A DNA stretch of 64,000 nucleotides from Ferruginibacter sp. (GTDB lineage Bacteria; Bacteroidota; Bacteroidia; Chitinophagales; Chitinophagaceae): positions 186,001 through 250,000 of the forward strand of contig JAHBTO010000003.1 of assembly GCA_019638525.1 (NCBI GenBank), written 5' to 3'. Shown here in pieces: positions 1 to 8,408 of this stretch (its first letter is position 1; every line of letters starts with the position of its first letter). The notes under the pieces were generated by a model that had not been told where the DNA came from, did no database searches, and saw nothing but the letters and a program-made list of their open reading frames with translations. The translations under genes were made by a program, and so were the position numbers.

Positions 1-608
1 CCTACAACTGTACTTGATGGTGAAAAATTGCTTAAACCTCCATTGCCAAGCATCCACTCAATCCAATAATGGCCTGGGCCAAGAGATTTTGTGACGTTAG
101 CTTCTACTTTCCAAATTTTCCTGTTAGTAGCAGGAGATGCATTAAAAATACGATACATTAATGCATCTGAAGAAGCAGAAAAAATATTGGTTGTAAAATC
201 ACCAAATATTGGAGTTGGTGATCCGGTAGATGGGTTTGTATTGTAAATCTTAAGCCGTACATCATTAAATGGTGATGTAGTTCCATTGTACCCGGTTGAG
301 TACGCATAGAATGTTATTTTTGTAATATCCCATCCTTGTCCGGCAGGCACAATGAAATCATCGGCCAGCGAAAAATTGGCAGCAATATTGGCGCCAAACC
401 CGGCCGAATTATTACCTGCCTGAACTTCACTCCAGGTATAACCTGTAGGTGCTGTAGCTCCCCCGGTTGCTGTTGTCCCAGTGCTCAAATTACCATTTAT
501 GTATGGTTGGGCATTTATTTTACCGCTTATTGTGGCCAGCAAAATAATAAAGGGTAACATCGTCCGAAAAAACAGCTTCATTTTGAGTAGTGTAGTTGTC
601 TTTTGCAT
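1..608 (-). CDS. Exported protein, C-terminus cut by window edge
   Basis: The minus-strand frame is open from an ATG at 608 to the window edge, about 202 codons. An alternative ATG at 581 would begin MKLFFRTML and give a more usual signal peptide. The hydrophobic stretch LPFIILLATISG followed by NAQ fits a Sec signal peptide. The mature part is rich in Thr, Gly and aromatic residues and looks like a beta-sandwich surface protein. Many such proteins in this phylum end in a type IX secretion sorting domain, but that end is outside the window. I do not recognise the family. Confidence 0.72.
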   Translation of the reverse strand, partial: MQKTTTLLKMKLFFRTMLPFIILLATISGKINAQPYINGNLSTGTTATGGATAPTGYTWSEVQAGNNSAGFGANIAANFSLADDFIVPAGQGWDITKITFYAYSTGYNGTTSPFNDVRLKIYNTNPSTGSPTPIFGDFTTNIFSASSDALMYRIFNASPATNRKIWKVEANVTKSLGPGHYWIEWMLGNGGLSNFSPSSTVV

Positions 609-775
609 GTTAATTGTTTGATGTTAATAAAGATTTATAAGGCATGTGTAAGACCTTATAATTTGCAGTTTAAAAATTTTGATATTTAATCAACTTGAAT
701 AAAATTTGAAAACATAAAACAATATTGATGTAAAACCATAACAAGATAATTACATCCTTATTTGTTTTCTTTTCA

Positions 776-1192
776 TTAATTCTTCTTTGTTGCGGCTGGT
801 TTTGAAACTTCTGCCTGGTTTAAAACATCGGCACTCTTTGCTTCAACTTTTGCTTCCTTTGCAACATTTTTTGATCTTAAAGTTGTTGGTGATGCAGCGT
901 TTGTTTTTTTGCTTTTGGCAGCAGCAGTACCCGCAGATGCAGATTTTTGAGGTGTAGCTGTTACGGCTTTTTCAGTAGCAGCTGCATCTTTGGTTTTTGA
1001 CTGTGCCCTAAGTGATGGCTGCGAAACTCTTTTTTTTGATGAATAAATATCATCTTGTTTAGCAGAAACTACGGTTGCGGCGGGCGCCGCTTTTTCGGCC
1101 TTGGGGGCCCTGGGGTCTCGATCTTCTGACTGTGCAGAAACAATCCCCACACTACCTAACAATAAGATAGCTCCGAGTAAAAGTTTTTTCAT
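776..1192 (-). CDS. Small Ala/Lys-rich exported protein
   Basis: A 138-residue protein that starts MKKLLLGAILLLGSVGIVSAQ, a clear signal peptide with likely cleavage at SAQ. The rest is low complexity, dominated by Ala, Lys, Thr and Ser, with no predicted hydrophobic core, so it is probably disordered in the periplasm or at the surface. It resembles the next gene (1341-1655) in its signal peptide and composition, so the two look like paralogues. I recognise no function. Coding status rests on the signal peptide and on the paralogue. Confidence 0.7.
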   Translation of the reverse strand: MKKLLLGAILLLGSVGIVSAQSEDRDPRAPKAEKAAPAATVVSAKQDDIYSSKKRVSQPSLRAQSKTKDAAATEKAVTATPQKSASAGTAAAKSKKTNAASPTTLRSKNVAKEAKVEAKSADVLNQAEVSKPAATKKN

Positions 1193-1290
1193 GTTTGTTT
1201 TGATTTAGTTAAATTAAAAAAAATGTTAAATTCTCTCTAACAGGTAATAAAATTAGTCGTTTTTGTTTAGTTACCAAAAGATTTAAATTA

Positions 1291-1322
1291 AAAAAGGCTT
1301 CAAAATTTTTTGAAGCCTTTTT
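1291..1322 (-). terminator. Rho-independent terminator
   Basis: A near-perfect inverted repeat (AAAAAGGCTTCAAAA against TTTTGAAGCCTTTTT) with A/T runs on both sides. It lies 19 bases after the stop of the 1341-1655 gene and before the promoter region of the 776-1192 gene, so it separates the two paralogues into their own transcripts. Confidence 0.8.
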
Positions 1323-1340
1323 AGATATATAAATAATTTA

Positions 1341-1655
1341 TTAATTATCTTTTTTTACAGGAGCTTTTTTGGCTGCCTCATTTTGTTTTGCAGCCTTTAC
1401 ATCGGTACTTGCTGCATTTGGTTTTGAACCAAGGTCATTCGTTTTTGCTGAAGCTGTACCATCTTCATTTGTTTTAACTACTGCCTCATCAGACTTATTT
1501 ACTGCTGCTTTTTCAGGTTTGGCAGCTGCTGCATTGGTAATTGCAGGTGTTGTAGTCTTCTTTGCTGTTTTTGCTGATCTTAAGTCGGAATTTTGAGCTG
1601 TTGCAAAACTGCACACTGCAAACATGATTATTGTAGATAGTAATAACTTTTTCAT
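1341..1655 (-). CDS. Small Ala/Lys-rich exported protein (paralogue)
   Basis: A 104-residue protein with signal peptide MKKLLLSTIIMFAVCSFATAQ followed by an Ala/Lys/Thr/Asn-rich low-complexity tail. It shares the MKKLLL start, the AQ cleavage site and composition with the neighbour at 776-1192. No catalytic motif is visible. It has its own terminator, so it is probably a monocistronic gene. The strongly basic, unstructured tail suggests binding to a polyanion or envelope component, but that is a guess. Confidence 0.68.
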   Translation of the reverse strand: MKKLLLSTIIMFAVCSFATAQNSDLRSAKTAKKTTTPAITNAAAAKPEKAAVNKSDEAVVKTNEDGTASAKTNDLGSKPNAASTDVKAAKQNEAAKKAPVKKDN

Positions 1656-1828
1656 TTTTTTAGTTTTAGTTTTTGAGTAAATTAAAAAATATAGTTTAAT
1701 ATGTTTTTATTATAAAATTGATAGGGGTTTAAAAAAAATTTCCAAAGTCAAATATACTTTTTTATTTAGAACATCCAAGTATTTGGGATTTTTTTTGTTA
1801 AAGCTGTAAAATAATTCATAAGTTATTG

Positions 1829-2485
1829 TTATAAACCTGCCAGCAAAAGCTCATTAAAATTATGTAAAGTTGATATTTTTAAATCAGCAGCATCCCAAAC
1901 AGTTTTTTTATAATCTTCAAAATTGGGGATAATAATACATTTCATCTTTGCTGCTTTAACCGCTATCATGCCATTATACGAATCTTCAAAACAAATACAT
2001 TGCGCTGGCAATGCGCCTAATTCTTTTGCACAATTCAAATATACTTCGGGATGAGGTTTTCCAAATGCCAAACTAGAAGCAGATGTAGTTACCTGTAAAT
2101 AAGCTCCTATATTTAATTTTTCAACCACTACATCAATTAATTTTGAAGGAGAAGATGATGCTAATCCAATTTTAAAATTTAATTGTTTAAAGAAATTAAA
2201 TATATAAGGTACCCCCGGCATTATCCTGCCTTTTAATTTTACAAGTTCAATTACCCTTTTTACAACTATATCTTCATCGGTAATAATTTGGGTTAATGGT
2301 ATATTAAAATGTGTAAACCAAAATTCAAGAAATTCTTTTGTACGCAGGCCGGTAGTTAATGAATACTGTTGTTTGGTTAACCTAAACCCATAATTTAGCA
2401 GTAGCTCATCTGCAGCTTCTTTCCATAATGGTTCAGAGTCTATAAGCAACCCATCCATATCAAAAATCACGGTATTATATTTCAT
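1829..2485 (-). CDS. hxpB: HAD-superfamily sugar-phosphate phosphatase, HxpB-like
   Basis: A 218-residue HAD hydrolase. The nucleophile motif DMDG has Asp9 and Asp11, motif II is the Ser in LASSSPS (about 110), the motif III Lys is in GKPHPEVYL (about 143), and the acidic motif is FEDSYNG (about 167-168). The cap domain lies between residues 15 and 85. The sequence DGLLIDSEPLW and the overall length match the E. coli YniC/HxpB group (hexitol phosphatase, 2-deoxyglucose-6-phosphatase), although beta-phosphoglucomutase-like enzymes are close. It is likely cytosolic. A TATATTTG box sits only five bases before the start. Confidence 0.8.
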   Translation of the reverse strand: MKYNTVIFDMDGLLIDSEPLWKEAADELLLNYGFRLTKQQYSLTTGLRTKEFLEFWFTHFNIPLTQIITDEDIVVKRVIELVKLKGRIMPGVPYIFNFFKQLNFKIGLASSSPSKLIDVVVEKLNIGAYLQVTTSASSLAFGKPHPEVYLNCAKELGALPAQCICFEDSYNGMIAVKAAKMKCIIIPNFEDYKKTVWDAADLKISTLHNFNELLLAGL

Positions 2486-2490
2486 GCATG

Positions 2491-2498
2491 CAAATATA
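2491..2498 (-). promoter_or_regulatory. Promoter -7 box of hxpB-like gene
   Basis: TATATTTG on the minus strand fits the Bacteroidota -7 consensus TAnnTTTG. It ends only five bases before the ATG at 2485, which would make the transcript leaderless or nearly so. No good TTTG -33 box is visible at the usual distance. Confidence 0.45.
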
Positions 2499-2595
2499 TG
2501 TGTGTATCAGATTAGAGTTGTATGTATGTTTTATTGATTTGTTATTTAAGCATATTATATAAATTGCAATAAGTACATGTAATAAAAAAATAAGA

Positions 2596-3348
2596 ATGGG
2601 TAGTTGGTTAAATGGTTTAAAACATACGGTGTTTATTAAAAAACTAGTTTATATGGTTATTGGGGCAATATCGTACCCCGGTTTGGCAATTGTAAATAAA
2701 CTTCAAATAAACGGCATGCATAATTTGAGAAAACTGCCTAAAAACAATGTACTGTTTGTTAGTAACCATCAAACATATTTTGCCGAAGTGATTACCTTTT
2801 TACATATTTTTTGTGCAGTAAGCTGGCGCAAAAAAAATAAACTTGGTATACCTTATTACCTGTTATGGCCTTATACAAGAGTTAACTTTGTATCTGCAGA
2901 AGAAACCATGAAAAAAAACTGGCTTAGTAAAGTTTTTGCTTTGGCTGGAGCTGTATTGGTTAAGCGGGTGTGGGTAGATGATTCTAAAGAAACCAGGAAA
3001 GGATTAGACCCTAGTGATACCCGTAAAATTTCAAGGGCACTTTATAAAAACTGGGTAATCACTTTTCCGCAAGGTACCACTACACCATATGCAAAAGGCC
3101 GTAAAGGAACCGCTTTTTTAATTAAACACAATAAGCCGGTTGTAATTCCGGTAGTAATTACCGGTTTTAGTACAGCTTTTGATAAGAAAGGTTTAAAACT
3201 AAAAAATAAAGGAACAAAACTAACTGTAACCTTTAAAGATCCTATGCAATATAATGCTGATGACAGTACTGAAAAAATACTGGATGATGTGATGAATGCT
3301 ATTGAACAAAGTGTGCAGTTTAAGCCACAATCAGTTAATCCTTCATAA
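2596..3348 (+). CDS. Lysophospholipid acyltransferase family protein (PlsC-like)
   Basis: A 250-residue protein of the 1-acylglycerol-3-phosphate acyltransferase fold. It has an N-terminal hydrophobic segment (about 12-35), the block VSNHQTYFAE (55-64), and FPQGTTT (157-163) in the place of the family FPEGTR motif. The usual HX4D catalytic pair is altered: five residues after His58 comes Ala, and the acidic residue Glu64 is one position later. It probably acylates a lysolipid at the inner membrane, but activity and substrate are uncertain. Its 3' end overlaps the convergent thioesterase gene by 14 bases. Confidence 0.75.
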   Translation: MGSWLNGLKHTVFIKKLVYMVIGAISYPGLAIVNKLQINGMHNLRKLPKNNVLFVSNHQTYFAEVITFLHIFCAVSWRKKNKLGIPYYLLWPYTRVNFVSAEETMKKNWLSKVFALAGAVLVKRVWVDDSKETRKGLDPSDTRKISRALYKNWVITFPQGTTTPYAKGRKGTAFLIKHNKPVVIPVVITGFSTAFDKKGLKLKNKGTKLTVTFKDPMQYNADDSTEKILDDVMNAIEQSVQFKPQSVNPS

Positions 3349-3850
3349 ATAATGCTTTTAGTTCAACTGCATCCTGGGGTTTCATTTTACCACCTAGTAT
3401 AAGCCTTAGTTGCCTTCTTCTTAAAGCGCCATCGTACAACTTTTTTTCATCCTCATTTTCTGGTATAAGTTGATTAACTTTTCTTGGTTTACCATTAGGG
3501 TCAAGCGATACAAATGTATAATATGCCTCATTGCTTTTATATTTATACTGATGTAAGGCATCTTCTCCATGTACAACCAGGTGAACTTCCATACTGGTAT
3601 TAAATACTCTTGTAAGGCTGGCTTCAATATGCACCACATTACCAAGTTTTATAGGGCTTTCAAAAGAAATATTGTCAACAGATGCTGTTACCACAGGCGA
3701 GCCGCAATGCTTCATGGCAGCCAATGCCGCAGCAATATCCATCCAGTACATGAGGCGGCCCCCCATTAAATTACCAAATGTATTGGTATCGTTAGGTAAA
3801 ACCAATTCAGTCATCACCACCAGCGATTCTTTAACTTTCTTATCCTGCAT
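3335..3850 (-). CDS. Acyl-CoA thioesterase, hotdog fold
   Basis: Single hotdog-fold thioesterase of the YciA/ACOT type, hydrolysing acyl-CoA to free acid and CoA. The conserved block FGNLMGGRLMYWMDIAAALAA and the segment VTASVDNISFESPI are typical, with Asn/Asp residues of the active site in the first block. I chose the ATG at 3850 (MQDKKVKESLVVM); a longer reading from 3895 adds 15 residues not seen in the family. It converges on and overlaps the acyltransferase gene by 14 bases. Confidence 0.85.
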   Translation of the reverse strand: MQDKKVKESLVVMTELVLPNDTNTFGNLMGGRLMYWMDIAAALAAMKHCGSPVVTASVDNISFESPIKLGNVVHIEASLTRVFNTSMEVHLVVHGEDALHQYKYKSNEAYYTFVSLDPNGKPRKVNQLIPENEDEKKLYDGALRRRQLRLILGGKMKPQDAVELKALFMKD

Positions 3851-3951
3851 AATTTTTTTTGCAAATATAATAACAGGATATAACCCAAGTCTCAATTTAT
3901 TTGGCAGTTCGTATTTGTTTTATCAATTTCGGGTATTAAGAATTATAAACA

Positions 3952-5181
3952 ATGAATGAACAAACCAAAATTTCTTTTGATAATACCGAATGCGCTTTTG
4001 CTGCAAAATCAGATGCAGAACTAAAACAGGCCAAATTTCTTTTTGGAATTATGGATAAAAACTGGTTGGTAAACCTGGCATTGAAAATAACGCCTGTTGC
4101 TATAAAATGGAATTTACCTTTTACAAAATCGCTCATCAGGGCTACTATATTTAAACAGTTTGTAGGTGGCGAAACTCTTGAGCAAACAGCAAAAGTAGTT
4201 AACAAGCTTGAAAAATATAATGTGCAGGTTATTTTAGATTATGGTGTAGAAGGAAAAGAAGGCGAAGAAAATTTTGAACATGCACGTGACGAGTTTAAAA
4301 AAGTGATTGATTATGCAGCCACACAACCTAATATACCTTTTATGAGTGTAAAGGTTACTGGTTTTGCCAGGTTTGCCTTACTTGAAAAATTGGATACAGC
4401 CATGAATGCTGCTGAAGGTACTTTGATGAAACGTTATTTAACTGCCGTAGATGAACTACCAGAGGCCGAAAAAGAAGAATGGCATAGGGTTAGATTACGC
4501 ATGCAGCAATTATGCGAAGAAGGAGATAAAAAAAATATTGGTGTATTGATAGATGCTGAAGAAACCTGGATACAAGATCCGGTTGATGCACTTACCATTT
4601 TAATGATGGATATTTTCAACAAACAAAAAGTAGTTATTTATAACACTATACAATTATATCGTCACGATAGGTTACAATTTTTAAAAGACTCATATAAAGC
4701 AGCAGCTGAACGTAATTTTATACTGGGTGTAAAATTAGTTAGAGGTGCCTATATGGAAAAAGAAAGGAGCAGGGCTATTGAAATGAATTACCCTTCACCC
4801 ATACAACCTGATAAAGAATCAAGCGACAGAGATTATAATGCAGCAGTAGAATTTTGTATTAACAACCTGCAAAAGATTGCGGTAATAGTGGCATCTCACA
4901 ATGAATACAGTAATTTATACGCCACACAATTGCTTGATAAATTGGGTTTACCGCATAATCACCCTCATATACATTTTTCGCAGTTGTATGGTATGAGCGA
5001 TAACATCACTTTCAATCTTGCAAAGTCGGGTTTTTTAGTTAGTAAATATTTACCATTTGGTCCAATTAAAGATGTAATACCTTATTTAATGCGTCGTGCT
5101 CAGGAAAATAGTTCAGTATCGGGGCAAACCGGCAGGGAATTAATTTTAATAAAGAAAGAATTACAACGTAGAATAAAATAA
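3952..5181 (+). CDS. Proline dehydrogenase
   Basis: A 409-residue monofunctional FAD-dependent PRODH that oxidises proline to pyrroline-5-carboxylate. The beta/alpha barrel motifs are in order: LDYGVEGKEG (96-105), LIDAEETWIQ (199-208), YNTIQLYRHD (230-239), KLVRGAYMEKER (261-272), ASHNEYSN (314-321) and the substrate-binding YLMRRAQENS near residue 384. The first 90 residues and the spacing resemble mitochondrial PRODH more than PutA. The P5C dehydrogenase is not adjacent. No DNA-binding domain is fused. Confidence 0.92.
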   Translation: MNEQTKISFDNTECAFAAKSDAELKQAKFLFGIMDKNWLVNLALKITPVAIKWNLPFTKSLIRATIFKQFVGGETLEQTAKVVNKLEKYNVQVILDYGVEGKEGEENFEHARDEFKKVIDYAATQPNIPFMSVKVTGFARFALLEKLDTAMNAAEGTLMKRYLTAVDELPEAEKEEWHRVRLRMQQLCEEGDKKNIGVLIDAEETWIQDPVDALTILMMDIFNKQKVVIYNTIQLYRHDRLQFLKDSYKAAAERNFILGVKLVRGAYMEKERSRAIEMNYPSPIQPDKESSDRDYNAAVEFCINNLQKIAVIVASHNEYSNLYATQLLDKLGLPHNHPHIHFSQLYGMSDNITFNLAKSGFLVSKYLPFGPIKDVIPYLMRRAQENSSVSGQTGRELILIKKELQRRIK

Positions 5182-5262
5182 GATATTTATATATACGTTT
5201 ATTAAACAATTTAAATTCCTGATTAAATTGTCTTATAAAACAATACCTTCGCATTTCCAAAA

Positions 5263-7722
5263 ATGCTAATTCGCCTTTTAATACCATTTATTTTCTTTTT
5301 TACACCCTATGTTTCTAATGCACAGGTACGCAGTTTATCTGCCGTAAAAATTACTACAGCTATAAAAACAGACGGTAATTTGGATGATGAAACCTGGAAA
5401 ACTATTAATCCTGTAAGCGATTTTATAACAGTTAGCCCAGTTTTTGGATTGCCTTCAAAACGTAAAACCATTGTAAAAATAGCTTACGATAATTCTGCCA
5501 TTTATGTGTGTGCATACATGTACGATAATCCTAAAAATATACGTAAGCAAATTACAGCAAGAGATATTACCGACCGGCAGGATGCTGATGTTTTTACAGT
5601 TGGATTTGATACCTATAAGGATAAGCAAAATGCATTTGTATTTAAAGTAACAAGTGCCAATGTGCAGGCCGATTTAAAAATATCGCAAAGCGGAACAAGT
5701 AATGGAGGTGTTGTTTATGATAACACCTGGGATGCGGTTTGGGAAAGTAAAACAAGCATAAAAGAAGATGGATGGGTTGCAGAAATAAAAATACCTCTTA
5801 GTGCTATCAGGTTTTCAAAAAAAAATATTCAGGATTGGGGTATTAATTTTGGACGTTTTACAAGGTTTGAAAATGAAAACAGTGTTTGGAGCCCCATTGA
5901 CCCAAACATAAGCGGCGAACTTAACCAATGGGGTGTTTGGAGTGGATTGGCTGATATAAAACCTCCCGTACGTCTTTCTTTTTTACCTTATTTATCTGGT
6001 GGTATTAAAGTATCGCCAACAGCTAAAGGTGATGTTACAGAGTATTTAAAAAGTGGTGGTATGGATGTGAAATATGGTGTGAGCGAAAGCTTTACGCTGG
6101 ATATGACCCTAATACCTGATTTTGCACAGGTACAAAGTGATAATGTGTACCTTAACTTATCACCTTTCCAGGTAAAATTTGATGATTACCGCCCATTTTT
6201 TACCGAAGGCACAGAATTATTTAATAAAGCCGGATTATTTTACAGCAGGCGTATTGGTGCACAACCTGGAAAAGTTTCAGAAATATTAAATACTTATGGC
6301 AGTGATAGTAATTACCAGATTATTAAAAATCCGGGCATAACAAAACTTTACAATGCCACAAAGTTTTCGGGCCGTACTAAAAGTAACTTGGGTATTGGTA
6401 TTTTAAATGCAGTATCGGTACCTATGTATGCCAAAATACGTGATTTAAGAAATGGTAAAGATTCAAGTATTTTAACCGAACCACTTACTAACTATAATAT
6501 CATTGTTTTAGACCAGGCTTTAAAAAACCGTTCTTCAGTTAGTTTTACCAATACAAACGTTTTGCGTAAAGGCAATAGCCGCAATGCCAATGTAAGTAAT
6601 TTAAGTTTATCTATGTTTGATAAGCACAACAAGTATAACTATACTTTCACCGGAAGTTATAGCAATATTTGGGGCAAACAAGAAAATAAAAATGGTTTTT
6701 CTACAAATACAGGTTTTGGAAAAGTTAGTGGTACAATACAATACCGGGCCGATCTTACGGTTGAAAGCGATAAATATGACCCCAATGATTTAGGGTTTTT
6801 AATTAATAATAATTCCTTTAAATATTCCGGAAGTATCAGTTATAATATAAACAGGCCCACACGCAGGTTTCTTATACACAGTTTTAATATCAATTTTACA
6901 AATACCTATTTATACAAACCATTTGTTTGGTCCGATTTTGAGATAAATACTAAAGCTTTTTTCCTGTTTAAAAATTTTTGGGATGTTGGTTTAACCTTTG
7001 TTACCAAGCCAATATGGACCAAAGATTATTTTGTACATTCAAATGTATATACCGGTTATTTTTTACGTACCGCACCTTTTTATTATTTTGAAATCAGTGG
7101 TAGTACCGATAGCCGTAAAAAATTATTTGTAAGCTACGAGATTGGAGGTGCAGAATCGCCATTACCACACGACCCATACTGGACTGGCCAACTTGGATTG
7201 CGGTACCGTTTTAGTAACAAACTGCAGGCAAGTGCAAGTATGGAAATTGAACAGGATAAAGGTAATTGGGGCTATGCTTTTAAATTAAATCCCGATGGTT
7301 CGCCTTTAATATCACGTCGTAATGTAAACACCAACACATTTATTGCAAGTGCACAATATAATTTTACATCACGCATGAATATAAATATAAGAATGCGGCA
7401 TTATTGGTCGTTGTTAAAAAACACCAATTTTTATAATTTAAATGCCGATGGCTACTGGCGTGATACTACATTCTTCAATAATGAAAATGTTAACTTCAAT
7501 ACATTTAATATCGATATGTTTTATACCTGGGATTTTTTACCCGGCAGCCGCCTTACGTTAGGATGGAAAAATGCACTGGGGAGCAACGTTAATATTAATG
7601 CTTATCAAAACACATCGTATGGCCGAAATCTTGAAAAAGTATTAACTAATTCACACAGTAATGAAATAACTTTAAAACTTGTTTATTACATAGATTATCT
7701 TAATCTTAAAAGAAAAAAATAG
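5263..7722 (+). CDS. DUF5916 outer-membrane protein with N-terminal CBM9-like domain
   Basis: An 819-residue protein. It has a signal peptide (LLIPFIFFFTPYVSNAQ), then a carbohydrate-binding family 9-like domain at about 25-225 (NLDDETWKTINPVSDF, followed by IAYDNSAIYVCAYMYD). From about 235 to the end it has alternating aromatic beta strands typical of DUF5916, probably an outer-membrane beta barrel. The ligand and reaction are not known to me. It is separated by 81 bases from proline dehydrogenase and could be cotranscribed with it, but no functional link is evident. Confidence 0.85.
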   Translation: MLIRLLIPFIFFFTPYVSNAQVRSLSAVKITTAIKTDGNLDDETWKTINPVSDFITVSPVFGLPSKRKTIVKIAYDNSAIYVCAYMYDNPKNIRKQITARDITDRQDADVFTVGFDTYKDKQNAFVFKVTSANVQADLKISQSGTSNGGVVYDNTWDAVWESKTSIKEDGWVAEIKIPLSAIRFSKKNIQDWGINFGRFTRFENENSVWSPIDPNISGELNQWGVWSGLADIKPPVRLSFLPYLSGGIKVSPTAKGDVTEYLKSGGMDVKYGVSESFTLDMTLIPDFAQVQSDNVYLNLSPFQVKFDDYRPFFTEGTELFNKAGLFYSRRIGAQPGKVSEILNTYGSDSNYQIIKNPGITKLYNATKFSGRTKSNLGIGILNAVSVPMYAKIRDLRNGKDSSILTEPLTNYNIIVLDQALKNRSSVSFTNTNVLRKGNSRNANVSNLSLSMFDKHNKYNYTFTGSYSNIWGKQENKNGFSTNTGFGKVSGTIQYRADLTVESDKYDPNDLGFLINNNSFKYSGSISYNINRPTRRFLIHSFNINFTNTYLYKPFVWSDFEINTKAFFLFKNFWDVGLTFVTKPIWTKDYFVHSNVYTGYFLRTAPFYYFEISGSTDSRKKLFVSYEIGGAESPLPHDPYWTGQLGLRYRFSNKLQASASMEIEQDKGNWGYAFKLNPDGSPLISRRNVNTNTFIASAQYNFTSRMNINIRMRHYWSLLKNTNFYNLNADGYWRDTTFFNNENVNFNTFNIDMFYTWDFLPGSRLTLGWKNALGSNVNINAYQNTSYGRNLEKVLTNSHSNEITLKLVYYIDYLNLKRKK

Positions 7723-7808
7723 GCAGTATTTAAAAGATACAAACGTTTATAATTAATTGGAGTTTTGAAATAATATTTAAACTGATTATATTGTAAATAA
7801 AAAAAATC

Positions 7809-8330
7809 ATGACACAAGACAACAACGCAGATGTTTTACAATATGATAATAACAATGCACCAACACTTTCATCAGGTTTAAATGTACTAACCATTTTAAC
7901 ATTTATTGGATGTGCTATTCAATTATTGGGATCATTATGGACTTTTTTTAATGCCAAAAAATCATATGATGGTATTGATAAACTTACAGAACAAATGAAT
8001 TCTGGCAATATGCCAGGTTGGGCAAAAAGAATGATGGGAGACCCTGAAACCATGATAGCAATGATTAAGAAAACCTATGAAAACAGAATACCAATTGTTT
8101 TACTTTCTTTAGTGGCAATAGCACTTTGCTTTTATGGAGCATTACAAATGCGTAAATTAAAAAAACAGGGTTTTTTACTTTATACCATTGGTGAAGTATT
8201 GCCTTTCTTAACCCAGTTCCTGTTTATTGGAGCTTTTGCATTTACAGGGGTTTCCATGTATGTAGGTATTGGTTTAGCATTGCTTTTTATATTATTATAC
8301 AGTATGCAACGCAAAAACCTTGTATATTAA
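7809..8330 (+). CDS. Small inner-membrane protein, four TM segments
   Basis: A 173-residue protein with hydrophobic segments at about 25-47, 95-112, 122-142 and 148-166, and a soluble loop of about 45 residues between the first two containing MPGWAKRMMGDPETM. The short soluble N-terminus is rich in Asn and Asp. I do not recognise a named family; similar short multi-pass proteins are common in Chitinophagaceae. It is followed at once by a strong terminator and is likely monocistronic. Confidence 0.75.
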   Translation: MTQDNNADVLQYDNNNAPTLSSGLNVLTILTFIGCAIQLLGSLWTFFNAKKSYDGIDKLTEQMNSGNMPGWAKRMMGDPETMIAMIKKTYENRIPIVLLSLVAIALCFYGALQMRKLKKQGFLLYTIGEVLPFLTQFLFIGAFAFTGVSMYVGIGLALLFILLYSMQRKNLVY

Positions 8331-8350
8331 TTTACCGGTAATAATTTTAT

Positions 8351-8388
8351 AAAAAAAGAGCAAGCTATAAATGCCTGCTCTTTTTTTA
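8351..8388. terminator. Bidirectional terminator
   Basis: AAAAAAAGAGCA and TGCTCTTTTTTT flank a 13-base loop. It sits between two convergent genes and has A and T runs on both sides, so it can stop transcription from both. Confidence 0.85.
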
Positions 8389-8408
8389 TTCTATATTTTA
8401 TTTAGTAG

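Noticed and set aside
336-557. Plus-strand ORF of 73 codons
   Set aside because: It is antisense to the truncated exported protein, has odd composition and no start signal.
1369-1596. 75-codon plus-strand ORF
   Set aside because: Antisense shadow of the Ala/Lys-rich exported protein.
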